A stretch of DNA of 24,055 nt from Multifurca ochricompacta (taxonomy: Eukaryota; Basidiomycota; Agaricomycetes; Russulales; Russulaceae): positions 1 to 24,055 of the forward strand of contig WTXG01000424.1 in the NCBI GenBank assembly GCA_022496185.1, written 5' to 3'. Under the pieces are notes generated by a model. The model was not told the origin of the DNA. It worked only from the letters and a program-made list of their open reading frames with translations, and searched no databases. A program made the translations under genes and the position numbers. How positions within the stretch are numbered: position 1 is the first letter of the stretch; each line of letters opens with the position of its first letter. Shown piece by piece: positions 10,791-21,414 of the stretch.

Positions 10791-12052
10791 ATGCCTAAAG
10801 CTGGGTTCTACGCCGTCAGAATTGGCAAAAGTCCAGGCATATACACCACATGGTTGTGCTTCAATCCCTTCGTTCTTTTTTTTTTTGGGTGGAAATCGTT
10901 ACTGAACATGAACTCTATGGTGATTAGGGAAGACTGTCGCGATCAAGTATATGTTATCCGCGCGCAAGATATAAGAAGCTGAGAACCCTCGAGGAGGCGG
11001 AGGCATGGATCCAGGAGGACCCAGACCGGTCCTACTTGATTAGGCCGGAAAATAGACCGCCGGGTCCGGCATGGGCTTCGTTCGATTCTCAGACAGCCCG
11101 ACAATCATCAACGCCCTCCTCATCAGCAATCATGAATACGCCCATTGTTCAACCAGGGTCCAGGTTGCAACCTGTCAGCGAATTGCGCACCGCTATAGCG
11201 GGACCGTCCTCCTCGGCGATGGTCGAAGAGGTGTACACAGACGGCGCGTGTTCAAATAACGGGCAAGTCGGACCCTCTGCGGGCATCGGAGTGTGGTGGG
11301 GTCCTAGTGATCCTCGGTGGGTTTGCTTCCGCGTGGAGGTGCTGCCCATTTATCGTTGTTCTCACAGAAACCTCTGCGAGCGTTGTCCGGGCGCGCAAAC
11401 CAATAATCGCGCCGAGTTGATTGTGCGACAGTTTTTGATTTCTTATCAATCGGGGGGGTCCTTCTTCTCATCCACGCTTGTTTCAGGCTATCCTACGCGC
11501 ACTTCAGACTGCTTCAATAAATTTAGTGCCGCTACTCATCAAATCAGATTCGCTATATGCCATAAAATGTATTTCATTACACTTCGCCTCGACATTCCCT
11601 CCTAATTTCCCTGTACAGGTTTTAATGAGTGGCTTCCTAGCTGGCGTCAAAGGAACTTTACCACGTCTTCGGGGACACCGGTCAAGAACGTGGAACTCAT
11701 AATGTACGTGGACGCTCTGCTCTCCATGCGGCGACAGTCCGGTCAGCAAGTAAGGCTTACATATGTGCGTGGGCACGCGGGCGAGACGGGAAATGACGGT
11801 GCAGATGCACTCGCGGTCCGTGGAGCTGGGCTACCCAAAGTGGAGGAACCGGACTGGGTTGCGCTTAGACTTAGACTGGAAAAAGCACCTGTGAGAAGCA
11901 CGCTCGTTGCTGGACACCCTGTGGATGCATCAGTAAGCAACCCTAAGATTTCATGCACGACTTTATCTCTTACGATACTCACTGGTCTACAGATGTACGC
12001 TGAAATGATTCTTGGAGAAAAAGATCTTATTGCGGAGTTGGAAGCGAACTAG
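10791..12052 (+). CDS. RNH1: Ribonuclease H1 with N-terminal hybrid-binding domain; one frameshift
   Basis: RNase H1 cuts the RNA strand of RNA:DNA hybrids (R-loops, replication primers), in nucleus and often mitochondria. Six exons: 10791-10852, 10928-11316, 11368-11422, 11487-11568, 11619-11932 and 11993-12052. The N-terminus is the small hybrid-binding domain ([19 protein letters not shown], then [19 protein letters not shown]), also called the caulimovirus viroplasmin-type domain. A Ser/Pro-rich linker leads to the catalytic domain. Counting one missing base, the DEDD residues are D126 ([10 protein letters not shown]), E167 (NNRAELI), D190 (KSDSLYAIK) and D259 (GNDGADALA), with H249 in RGHAGETG. 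The exons sum to 962 bases, one short of a whole number of codons. The missing base is near 10952-10954, where TATGTTAT should read TATGGTTAT. As written, the first ATG yields only about 37 residues. ORC1 follows 233 bases downstream on the same strand. Confidence 0.93.
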
Positions 12053-12285
12053 ACCCATTGATATTTTTGTGCTGCCCCTTCTCGTGGTGTAACCCCCCGT
12101 GTGTCTCGTGTATTATGCAGACCGTTGCGTCATTATATTTCATTTTGTGTGAGGAGCGAACTCGAGCAAGATGGGCAGTTGTGACTGTGACAAGACGCGT
12201 TATATAGTGTGACCAACGCGCTCCTTTAATCTTCGCTCTTCACTTCTTCTCTCTGGTGGTCGGGCAACCCGTCCGTAGTGCAATA
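12053..12285 (+). promoter_or_regulatory. RNase H1-ORC1 spacer: ORC1 promoter
   Basis: This compact 233-base spacer must hold the RNase H1 3' end and the ORC1 promoter. It contains the ACGCGT site at 12195, an adjoining TATATA (12201-12206), a further AACGCGCT near 12215 and a CT-rich leader (12235-12255) just before the ORC1 ATG. Confidence 0.5.
12195..12200. promoter_or_regulatory. MluI cell-cycle box (MCB, ACGCGT) upstream of ORC1
   Basis: ACGCGT is the core bound by the fungal MBF (Mbp1/Swi6-type) factor that drives G1/S expression of replication genes. It sits 86 bases before the ORC1 ATG, directly beside a TATA-like element, with a related AACGCGCT about 15 bases on. A replication gene is the expected kind of target, so position and target agree; binding itself is inferred. 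Confidence 0.5.
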
Positions 12286-15001
12286 ATGGAGGAGGCTGAA
12301 ACATCGAAAACCCCACAAACACCCAGAAGATCCAAGCGCCATCAACCCACCGTTTTTTTCATTCCGTCTTCTCATTCACAACTGCGCGATGACAAATGGG
12401 CATCCCCCCCGCTCCATACTCGCGACACCCTTGTTGCAGACCTAGTTGATGACGAGGAATCAACAGAGGATACGTCAACAACATTCTACGTTCATTTTAC
12501 ACGTTCATTGCGCTCCTTTGATAAACTTGGAATGACAAATGTGGAGACATTTTCCATCGGAGATACTGTGCTTCTCTCGACGAACCTTAGGAGACCGAGT
12601 ATAGGTGTCATAATTGCCCTATGGGAAATCTCTAGGCCGGTGACAGACTCGCAGATGCTTGCAAAGGTACATTGGTTCCTCCGGCCAACTGAACTTGCCC
12701 AATTGCGCGCGAAGAGGAGCCATCTGGAGGTGCGCCCTATCCACCCTTGACCGTAATCTCTGGTGCAAGAATGAATCACCCGGCTTTCTGTAGAACGAGA
12801 TATACTTATCTCTCGACGCTACCTCTGTTGTTCGTCTCTCTGCCATCCTCTCTCACTGCATCGTTTCCTCCATCCCGACGGAGACTCTAAAACCGACCTC
12901 CTCACGATACAAGGCTCCCGCACCTGCTACGGAGAATACGTTCTTCTGCGCCAACGCGGTAGATTCTCTGCGTGGATTGTACTATAAACTTGACTGGCAT
13001 ATCTACCGAGAGCAGTCTCTTGCTAACGCTGAGGTAGAGGACAAACAATGGGGTTCTGGTGCCCCATGGGCGGTCGCAGTGCAGCCGGTCGTCCAACGCC
13101 CTATAAAGAAGGTCGAAGGAAACGTCGGCGCCACCTATGGCATGGTCAGTGATGAGGAATACAGAGACAAGTCGGAGGCTGAGTCAGGTACTGTCGAGTC
13201 CACCACCCATTTTTCGTTTCCGGACGACGACGACGACGAAGACGCCGATCTCGCCCAGGTACCTCGGACGCCATCCAAGAAACGCAAGCGAATTGCATCC
13301 TCTGCTGCTTCTACACCCACAACACCACGACGCAGGCGCACAGTAGTAGCCACAACGCTGGCTGCTCCTACACCTCACTCTAAACGGGCACTTCGCGCCC
13401 GCGCGCGACGACCCACTATCCGGGCTCCACCACCCGAAATGGCTGGTGCACTTTCTCTCGGTGATTTTCTGACGGAAACGGATCCGTGGTTGCGTGCGAT
13501 GCACGCACTACATGTTGGCGCACGCCCTGAGGCGCTGCCTTGTCGTGCCGAGGAGTACGCACGAGTTATGCGAGCAGTGGAGGAGTTACTCGAGGAGGGT
13601 AGCGGTGGATGTATCTGTGCGTTGGTTTAACTGGGTCATCCCTCTCTTTCCTAATATCGAAGAGAAAGATGAGGCGGTTGCTGATTGTTTGACTACAGAT
13701 ATTTCCGGGGTACCGGGAACCGGCAAAACTGCCACCGTGCACGCAGTGGTGAGGGAGTTAAAACGCATGGCGGAACAGAACGTATGTCTTTCGCTTGTGG
13801 TTCATTAGGAGAAGGAGGGGTTTGACTTGACAAGTTCTTCTGTTACTTTGGCTCGAGCAGGAAACGAACCCATTCACGTATGTTGAGATCAATGGCTTGC
13901 GGATACCTGAGCCAAACGCGGCTTATGGCCTGCTCTGGGAGGCGATCTCGGGACATGACGCGGTGACCGATGGTCACCTGCGTCTTAGCGCAAAGGCGGC
14001 CCTGAGTCACCTGTCCCGGCATTTCGGGTCATCACGGAGTGCGGGGCCAGGGGGTCATGCATGGTCAGTTTCTTTTTTTTTTTTCACTACTATGGAACGA
14101 AGCAGTCGGCTCAAGATAGGTGCAGCGTTGTCCTAATGGATGAACTAGACCAATTAATGACGGCCAAGCAGGACGTGGTATATAATTTTTTTAACTGGCC
14201 AACGCTTGTTGGTGCAAAGCTAGTTGTACTCGCCGTGGCAAACACCATGGACCTTCCAGAGCGCGTCATGTCCGGTCGTGTGCGTTCCCGACTCGGCAAG
14301 TTATTATCACCGTTTCCTTTCCCAAGAGTGTCCTCCTGATTGATTGAATTCCTTCGGGCAGGCATGATTCGAATCAACTTCCAACCCTATACGACGCCTC
14401 AACTCGAGCAGATTGTGCATGCTCGACTTGGGGGAAGTACAGAAGTTCTCTCAGTGGACGCGGTTAAGTTTGCGGCGATGAAGGTGTCGAGTATATCCGG
14501 TGATGCCCGGCGCGTGCTCGATATTTGCCGGTACGTCCTTTTAAGTTACTCGCCCCCCCCTCGAATTGAGAGCGGCATAGGCGAACTGTGGAACTCGTAC
14601 AAGGCGATAGGCGCACGGCGAGAACCGATGACGTTAAAGATGTCATTCGTGACTTGCAAAACTCTCCGACGGCCGCGTTCCTGCGCTCGCTCTCGCTACA
14701 TGAGCGAATTATGCTCGCCGCACTACTTAAATGCGTGCGTCGTGTAGGGGTCGAGGAGATTCCTTGGGCGGACGTGCAGCACCAGCATCACTTGTTCGCG
14801 GGTATATTTGCGGATAGCGCCCCGGCACCGCGAGAGCTTGAGGGCGTGCTCGACGCGTTGCTTGCCGCGCGCGTTGTGTTATCCGAAGCGCGAGGGGCGC
14901 GACGTATAGTCCTTAATTTGGAACAGGCAGAAGTGGAGCGCGTGCTTGGGGAGGTGGGCGGGCAGCCATGGCGAAATGTACTCGCGGCAGCGGCGGCGTA
15001 A
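12286..15001 (+). CDS. ORC1: Origin recognition complex subunit 1 (BAH + AAA+ ATPase)
   Basis: ORC1 is the ATP-binding subunit of the complex that marks replication origins and, with CDC6, loads MCM helicase. Seven exons: 12286-12729, 12794-13616, 13699-13781, 13861-14063, 14120-14295, 14362-14530 and 14581-15001. They total 2319 bases, giving 772 residues without any frame break. Order of parts: a BAH domain (about 70-215, with [11 protein letters not shown] and [10 protein letters not shown]); a disordered middle with an acidic stretch (292-300) and a nuclear-localisation-like KKRKR (310-314); Walker A GVPGTGKT (426-433); [12 protein letters not shown]; Walker [11 protein letters not shown] (D525/E526); sensor 1 [22 protein letters not shown] (570-577); sensor 2 SGDARR (622-627); and a C-terminal winged-helix region ending in an Ala run. 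The fifth intron uses a GC donor (14296, GCAAGT). The start ATG at 12286 lies just before the BAH lead-in; the frame is open for ten more codons upstream, but no other ATG is needed. Confidence 0.97.
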
Positions 15002-16617
15002 AGGCTTTGCTCGTATCTGGTGGTTGTTTTTCACACACTTTGCCTATGGTAAAGTCCTTATTCATTCGGAATATTCCCCCCCCCCTCCCCCTCTCGCCGT
15101 TATGCTCGGACACTTACAAAGATACGCGATCGTTTAAGTGTGCATGCAACCTGTTAGTTACACGCCGCTCAAGGTGTAGACTGGGGTCCCTCCTCCACCC
15201 TCCCCCCCCCTGCCATTGTGACTTGTGACTGAAGAAGGATCCAAGAGAAGTCGCGTGTTGGCGCATTATCGTGTACGTAGTATGTACGTACTACCCAGTC
15301 CTGATGTTTATCCATTGTGTCGGCGAACGAGGGTGAAAAGGCGTGGCACTCGTGCGGCTCCATAACGTAACGATGAACGAACGATGAAATTTCCACTCTT
15401 TTAAATCCTTCTAAATCAATACTAAATAGCCCGATTGCCGATTCAGTCAGTCAACGCCTGTGTCGTGCGTGCATTCAACTTGGGTTGGGTGAGAGCGTTT
15501 CAGTTGGGGTTCTGCGTCTGCATTGGCTCTGTTCTGTTCTTCTGTGTGCACATCTTCTTCTACACCCAAAGGCGGGATTTCCGGCCTCCACGGAAGTCGA
15601 TCAGTATTATGGTAGTTCCAATGATCCTTCCTCTTTTCGCACCAATGCTGGTTCACGTTCACCCCTACACCTGCCTGAACCTGCACCTGCCCATTCCCAT
15701 TGGTAGGGCCCGATCGTTGGATGTGTGTGTGTGTGTGTGTATGTGTGTGTATGTGTGTGTACGTACGTACCACCAGCCCCGTCCTTCCCGAATTTGTTAC
15801 GCCCTTAATTGCCGCGAACGAACGGGAGCTGGGTAAGAAGAGTCAGAGAGTCAGAGTCAAAAGTCGAAAGTCGAATTATGTAATGTGATTTCAATTTCAT
15901 CTTCAAAAACGGGGCCCGCCCCCCTCCCCGATCTTATCAGCAGTAGCAGCAGTCGGGGGCAAAGTAGCGAATCGGATCCTATTCAGGTTAGGTTAATTAA
16001 TTTAATTGCTTTCAAGTGCGGCGTGCTTGCTTTCCCCCCTCCCTCTCCCTCTCCCTCCCCATGTTGGTTAAGTTAGCAAGCCAGCGCGGGCTCGTTGATT
16101 CCATACAGACGTCATCGTTTATTTAGCGTAGCTCGCCTCGCCATCACCATCAAAAAGAAAAAAAACGGACTTATGCCAGTGGCCTTGTCGCACGCATCCA
16201 TCAATTTTGGTTTTGGTTCCGGCCGTGGCATTGGCACGGCACGTATTTTCAAAAAAGATTGAAAGGTATAGTAATAATGGTAATGTACCGATTTTCGGTT
16301 AAATGTCAATCAGGTGTCATGAAAGTTGTGCCAGAACGGTCGATGATTGCGGAGCGCGATAAAGATTTCACAGCAAAGCAAATAAGTTGTGTTTGGCCCA
16401 TACAGCGCTCGTCTGGGTGGGGTGTGGGATGGCGCAACCTCCAGCTTCACGGGACGGGACATTAATTTACGCCTCCCCTGCCCCTCTCACCTCTTCAGCC
16501 CGGGATTGGATTCTCATTGCTCACTCACAAAAGGAGAGGATGATACCGTACTGATGTGCAAAAATTTGACTACCACTGTCACCATCATCACCACCCTTCT
16601 CCTCGATTGTTTAAGTC
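15002..16617. other. Intergenic stretch between ORC1 and the Cys/His-rich array
   Basis: About 1.6 kb with no recognisable gene. It holds C runs of 9-10 bases (15076, 15202), a TG microsatellite (15721-15770), and pyrimidine-rich tracts near 16030-16060. Longer frames (15435-15836 plus, 15447-15773 minus) run through the TG repeat and look like chance. The 3' UTR of ORC1 and the promoter of the first array gene must lie here. Confidence 0.5.
15721..15770. repeat. (TG)n microsatellite with ACGT end
   Basis: TG units with two ATG interruptions, ending in ACGTACGTAC. It is a simple repeat in non-coding DNA and likely polymorphic in length. Confidence 0.9.
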
Positions 16618-17917
16618 ATGAGCGGTTACGACCATATTGATCAAACATGGAACAACGCGCACTTCCCTACTTCAAATGAGTCAAATAACACTGCCTTTAT
16701 TGATCATGACCTTAGTAGTAGTGAGTTGAACTTTGCCGAAAAGAAGTGACGCTGGCTGATAATCATACATACCCGAAGCCTCGCATCTGTACTTTCCCCA
16801 ACAACCTGGCGCACCCGTCGTCTTAACAACACCAACGACAAGCTACGCTCATGCTCACAGAAGCGTGGGCGCGGGAAACCCAGAAACATCACTCCACGCG
16901 CGTCGTAAGTGATTCACGTCAAGCGAACGTTCGAAGTCAAGTCACATTCGGTATCATTCCAGAGACGTGTCCTTCTTCTCCTCCAGCATCAGAGATATCC
17001 TCGATCATCACTCCCAATGCACCCTCCGTAGCATCGCCTTCGACACGGAGCGCGGCCTCCCGGTCCCATCGTCATCATCACCAACATAGTGGTCCTCATC
17101 GTCAACAGCTGACGACGACTCTCGCGGTTTCGCCGCCATTAAACATGTCGCATCCGATGGCAGAATTGCCGCGCTCTGGGCAAGAAGGTGGAGGGCTGGA
17201 TAATCCAATGAGTTTGGTTGCACGCCACGCTAACGGGTGATTTAATGACTGTGACACCTCGTAGATCAATCCACTGCATCGGTACACGAACCATGGATTC
17301 CTGCAGCAGGTGCAAGAGATGGAAGGCCAGTCACGTTGTCACATCAACGACCGGCGCCGGTGGTGGACTACAACATGGCCCCACCCTCTCGGTCTCAGCC
17401 CGTCGAACAGCAGCAACGCCACAGTATGTCCTACTTTCGGAACTGAATACCTCACTCACACAAAAAAGATCTAGCATCAAAGACCTATAGTTCGCACAGA
17501 CCACAAGCCCAACAAGAGGGCGTACGGCCACCTCCTCCAACTGCCAGTTCTCACGCAGCCCAGAAATGTATTATTCCGGATTGTCCATACAAGGCATATT
17601 ACAACTATGCGGAACAAGAACAAACCGAATACTGCGGACAAGGTCATGAGTTGTGCGTTACTTACTTGACATGGCATGAGTGGGACCATGAGCTAACCTT
17701 GTATCCTGCAAGGCATGCGATAGACACAGGGTTGGTGAAGCCCTGCGTGATCTGTAAAGGGCGCCCGCGCCGCACAGGGGAGCGCGTGTGTGGTCATGTT
17801 TGTAGGGAACGGGAACGGGAACGTAGTCACCCACACCCACACACACGCCCACACCCACGCCCACACCCACATCCACCACATCAGTTAGGGTCTTACTATG
17901 GCACCCCAGAGGCTTGA
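16618..17917 (+). CDS. Array gene A: disordered protein with C-terminal Cys/His-rich module
   Basis: Function unknown. Six exons fit one 339-residue frame: 16618-16720, 16779-16904, 16963-17211, 17265-17423, 17475-17652 and 17713-17917 (1020 bases, introns 51-60). The start MSGYDHIDQTW opens the frame. Residues 1-240 are polar and disordered, rich in Ser, Pro, His and Gln. The module is at 244-302: C244-x4-C249 (CIIPDC), C266-x3-H270 (CGQGH), C283-x2-C286 (CVIC), C298-x3-C302 (CGHVC), eight ligands able to hold two zinc ions. An Arg/Glu patch and a His-Pro repeat from a CCCACA-like microsatellite follow. Intron 3 has a weak donor (GTTTGG), so that junction is the least certain. Genes B and C downstream share the module. 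I recall similar Cys-rich segments beside PARP/ADP-ribosyltransferase domains in basidiomycete proteins, but none follows here. It has no signal peptide or membrane segment. Confidence 0.82.
17829..17877 (+). repeat. CCCACA-type repeat coding a His-Pro tail
   Basis: An imperfect CCCACA/CGCCCA repeat lies inside the last exon of array gene A and is translated as alternating His and Pro with some Arg. It is probably a microsatellite that expanded inside the reading frame. The result is a possible metal-binding or purely disordered tail. Confidence 0.8.
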
Positions 17918-18669
17918 CGTGTGAAGTAAATTTTCCTCTCTTCCTTTAATGTTTGATGCCTAGCCTGGGTGTAATTGTACTAGCAAGCCCTGCCAATCCA
18001 CCTTAACGCGTTTGGGTCATTGTACGACCTTGCCTTAATATATCTATTTTGTACAAAATAATTGAAATGCTATTGTGTCTCGGCATCGAAAGAACAGGTC
18101 CCCCTTCAACTTTGGCTGGCTGGCATGAAACTTTCACAAGAGCTATTGGCAGACTTAAAGGTGCCATCGCACTTCTGGTCGAATGGCGTATTTCGTAAAG
18201 TGTTTGAATTCGGCTGAGGCGGCCGAATCTCCATAGCGCGCGCTGTCGTCGTCATTTCTTACCCGACCCGTTTTTATCGGTCTAGCCCTCTCTTGATACT
18301 TCTACTTGACTCGGAATGGGTTTGTCAAGCAAGGGATAACGGGGGTGCGTGTCCCGCGCGTGCCTCCGGTTGTTCATTTTCTTCCAGGGGCGCCAGGGGT
18401 GCGGTTACATTTGAACTTATATAAAAGTAAATCAAGCAAATCGACTGAGCTTCTTCGAGATCAATCCATCAGCAAATTCTGAAAAGCCCGTCTTGCTCAC
18501 CTGACGTGAGTTGTGGGAGTCTGGTTAGGTCGCAAGACGGTTCGAGCGATTCGATCCCTTCCAACCCCTGGTTGCACCATCAGAGGTTCATAAAGGACTT
18601 TCCTGAGAGTATCACTCGCTGAGAATCCCCCCCCCCCTTCCATCCGTCTTGTTCACGAGGTAATCTACC
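17918..18669. other. Spacer between array genes A and B
   Basis: A 752-base spacer without a gene. It ends in the promoter of gene B: TATATAAAAG at 18418-18427, then a leader with an 11-base C run (18627-18637) just before the ATG. Confidence 0.5.
18418..18427 (+). promoter_or_regulatory. TATA box candidate of array gene B
   Basis: TATATAAAAG is a near-perfect TATA consensus about 240 bases upstream of the gene B ATG, allowing a long 5' leader. The call rests on consensus and position. Confidence 0.45.
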
Positions 18670-18771
18670 ATGAGCCATTACACGGACCCACACTATCAAT
18701 CTGGTGCTGGTGCTTATTCGACATCCTTGTCGAACGCCTCTCAACAACAACAACAACAGCAACGACAACAC

Positions 18772-18802
<31 letters not shown>

Positions 18803-19770
18803 TCGACCCTCGGGCTCAAGTTCAGAACACACAAGATTACTATATGATGCAACAAGGTACGATCCATTCCTAATTTTGTAGAATCCATACACACGAACTG
18901 ATGATATCTGGGGGGATTTTTTTTTTCTTCCAAAAAGGAGGATACTCACAGTTACAGTATTCCGGAACTCCGCAATCATCCCAGCCATCGGGACATCCGG
19001 GTAGTTATGCGATTTACGCCCAAGCGGATCCTTCATTTCCTGAACCAAATCCACACACCCAAAGCGCCCCCCTTAGTCAGCCAGCACATTACTCCACCCA
19101 CCCACAACCAGAATTTAACTTGTCCACATACTCGGACCAGCAGCAACGCCATGACCCTTACGGCTACGCCCCAAGCATCTCAAGGGTATCTTCGTCCTCC
19201 GCCGGCGCCGGTGGTGGCAGCGGCGGCCACCAGATATACGCGACACGTGGTTCTATTTCTACCGGCGCCAGTTCGTATGCATCCCCCGAAGTTGAGTCGC
19301 AGTCTGGAAGAGGTCACTCCGTTTCGAGCCACCAGCCTCAGCATTGGCCTGCTGCCACGGACAGTAGTGGGGATTACCAAGATAGTTTCCGATCAAAGGG
19401 TCCTGGGGATCGCCCTGTAGCTGGTCACCGTGAAAGTAGTGCGTTTGACTTTGTCTCTCTTCCTCTCTCTCTCTCTCTCTGGACTGACTCCTTTGGTAGT
19501 GCATATTTGTAGGATGCCAGGTTGCAACAGACCTGTCTTTTTTGATAGGCGCGTCAACGAACGTAGAGAGTGGTGCAGCGATCAACACATGCAGTACGCA
19601 ATCTCTTTTATTTATTTTTTAGTCTGAGACATGACTTAACTTCCCATGACATTAGGACTGCGCTGAGACAAGGCTTGGAGAAGTCTTGCAAGCACTGTCG
19701 TGTCTGGCCTCGCCGGTATAGCTACAGGCTTTGTAGTGGGGATTCTTGCAAATACCCAGGTTACGCTTAG
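18670..19770 (+). CDS. Array gene B: poly-Gln protein with C-terminal Cys/His-rich module
   Basis: Function unknown. Four exons, 18670-18856, 18938-19438, 19500-19593 and 19656-19770, make 897 bases and a 298-residue protein without frame breaks. It starts MSHYTDPHYQSG and soon enters two glutamine runs (from residue 25) coded by CAA, then a long Ser/Gly/Tyr/Pro/His disordered region. The module is at 233-292: C233-x4-C238 (CRMPGC), C255-x3-H259 (CSDQH), C272-x2-C275 (CKHC), C287-x4-C292 (CSGDSC). It aligns with genes A and C, and the protein ends six residues later. The splice into exon 3 uses the AG at 19498-19499, which restores the leading Cys; the AG 12 bases further on would lose it. 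An intron follows the His at phase 2 as in gene A. No catalytic domain is present; the module may bind zinc and mediate protein or nucleic acid contacts (inference). Confidence 0.84.
18745..18803 (+). repeat. (CAA)n repeat coding poly-Gln
   Basis: Nearly pure CAA units, broken by CAG, CGA and CAC, lie in exon 1 of array gene B and code two glutamine runs. This is a coding microsatellite expected to vary in length. Confidence 0.88.
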
Positions 19771-21414
19771 CCCAATTAGTTTAAATTGTTTTCCCCTTTT
19801 TTTCATACGTTGGTGCTAGACCCGTGTTGTCATCCTGTGCCCAACCTAGTAGTTTGTATTGAGTTTTATCTATATATTTTTTTAAGAAAACAAAAAAAAG
19901 CAAATCAAATTGGTACACATACACATCGGGACATGTGATGTGGCTCGTTTGACTCTGCGATCAAATTGGTTTAAATTGGTTTGGTTTAAACGGGGATTTT
20001 TTTTTGAAACACTAAGTCCTGTCTTCACTTTGCGTCGTTAGGATGGCTTGTATTTCCCGCTTCCACAATGTTAAAGAACGCAAGAACGCTATAATCCCGG
20101 CGTTTGCCGTTTTTCAGTGCTGACCCGCGGCTGACCCCGTTGTCCCTCTCGCGCACGCAGATTTATTTCACTTCGCCGACTTGTGTTGTCAATTTTCGAG
20201 CTTCAAGCAAGGACCCTGAGTTCTGGTGAATCTCTCACGACTCTAATCTCCTTTTATTCTGGCTTCGGGGTTGCGGACCCTTTGGGTGATATAGTTTTTT
20301 TTTTCTTCTTCCAATTGAAGACCATGTGCTTTTCCTAGGATCCCGGTCCTTGGTTATAAGTTTGTTTTTACGTAGATGACCCAGGACCATACCAGCGTTT
20401 CCCCGGTATGTGAATCTCATGTCTCGATGGGCTGGTCTTGATTCCTATAAATCAGGTGGCGGATCTCAACCGGATAGAATAACTCGAAAACTCCGCGAAT
20501 TTAAGACGACAATGCCGGTTTATTATTTTGTCTCGGTCCGAGTCATCATCTGAGAAGGAGAGGAGAGGATCAGTAGCAGGTAAACCTTTTATCACTCTAC
20601 TCTTGAAGAATCCGTTCCCATAACGAAAACACTCAATCATAACTGGTATCACAAGCCGCGTATGACGACGACACAATAATCTTTGGCCTAGTACCCAAGT
20701 CGCTCTGTGTTGGTGGCGTAAAAATTATAAAATCTGATCATCCAAGCTGGTGAGAGGGGAAATTCACCCTTCCTGCCGAGCCTTCCTCCACTTGTTTTTG
20801 TAACACTCTTACCTCGTGTCTTTCCTTGTATTTTTGGTTCAACATCGATTTGGACAATGTTGGGCGTCTGTCTGATCTTGGCACACTACTACTTTTAGGC
20901 GGTGAGACAGGCGCCAGCTGGTATTCTTCTTTCGTGGACAGCTGATTGTGGACCGTTGCATCGAAGCTTGGCTTGTAACATCCAGCCTCCTTGCAACAAC
21001 GTGTTGTTCGTACTTTCGGTTCGTACTTTCGGGTCCAATAGCGATTCTCTCCCCACTCAAGATTAGGGGGTCACAATGTCCACCCGGTTAGGTTTATGGT
21101 CGGGAGCAGTACTCCGTGGTTGACGGAGATATGGGTGGCCCTGATCACATCTCTCCTGATTCCTTGGACGGGTTGTTTTCTACTGATAGGAAGATTTACG
21201 CCAACAAAACGAGACCTGCATGTGATGATAAGCAGAATGCGTCTACTAATATGAAGCGCTTGTGATTCTGTGAGAGGACGCCCATTTCGTGTTTCTACCG
21301 CTTTAGTGCACTTCTGCAGTGGTCTTACATCTGACAATTCGCCTCAACGGGGAGCCATAAAACCCAGTATCTGAGAGTGTGTAAGGAACTAGCTGGCAAC
21401 TCGGATAATCTAGT
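19771..21414. other. 1.6 kb spacer between array genes B and C, no clear gene
   Basis: I recognise no gene. Minus-strand frames at 21071-21337, 20839-21060 and 20452-20676 (73-88 codons, the last containing DPLLSFSDDDSDRD) and a plus-strand stretch at 21130-21263 have moderately protein-like composition. They do not join into a convincing exon chain and match no family I know. A lost array copy could have stood here, but no Cys-x4-Cys / Cys-x2-Cys pattern remains. Confidence 0.4.

Noticed and set aside
13135..13504. Minus-strand frames opposite ORC1 exon 2
   Set aside because: Shadow frames of the acidic and basic low-complexity coding sequence of ORC1 on the other strand.
15435..15836. Open frames of 108-133 codons on both strands across the TG repeat
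   Set aside because: They owe their length to the TG/CA microsatellite, have no domain, and show no exon structure or start context.
18525..18565. GGTTCGAGCGATTCGATCCC, another tRNA-like T-arm candidate
   Set aside because: The stem does not pair, and no A box at the right distance gives a cloverleaf.
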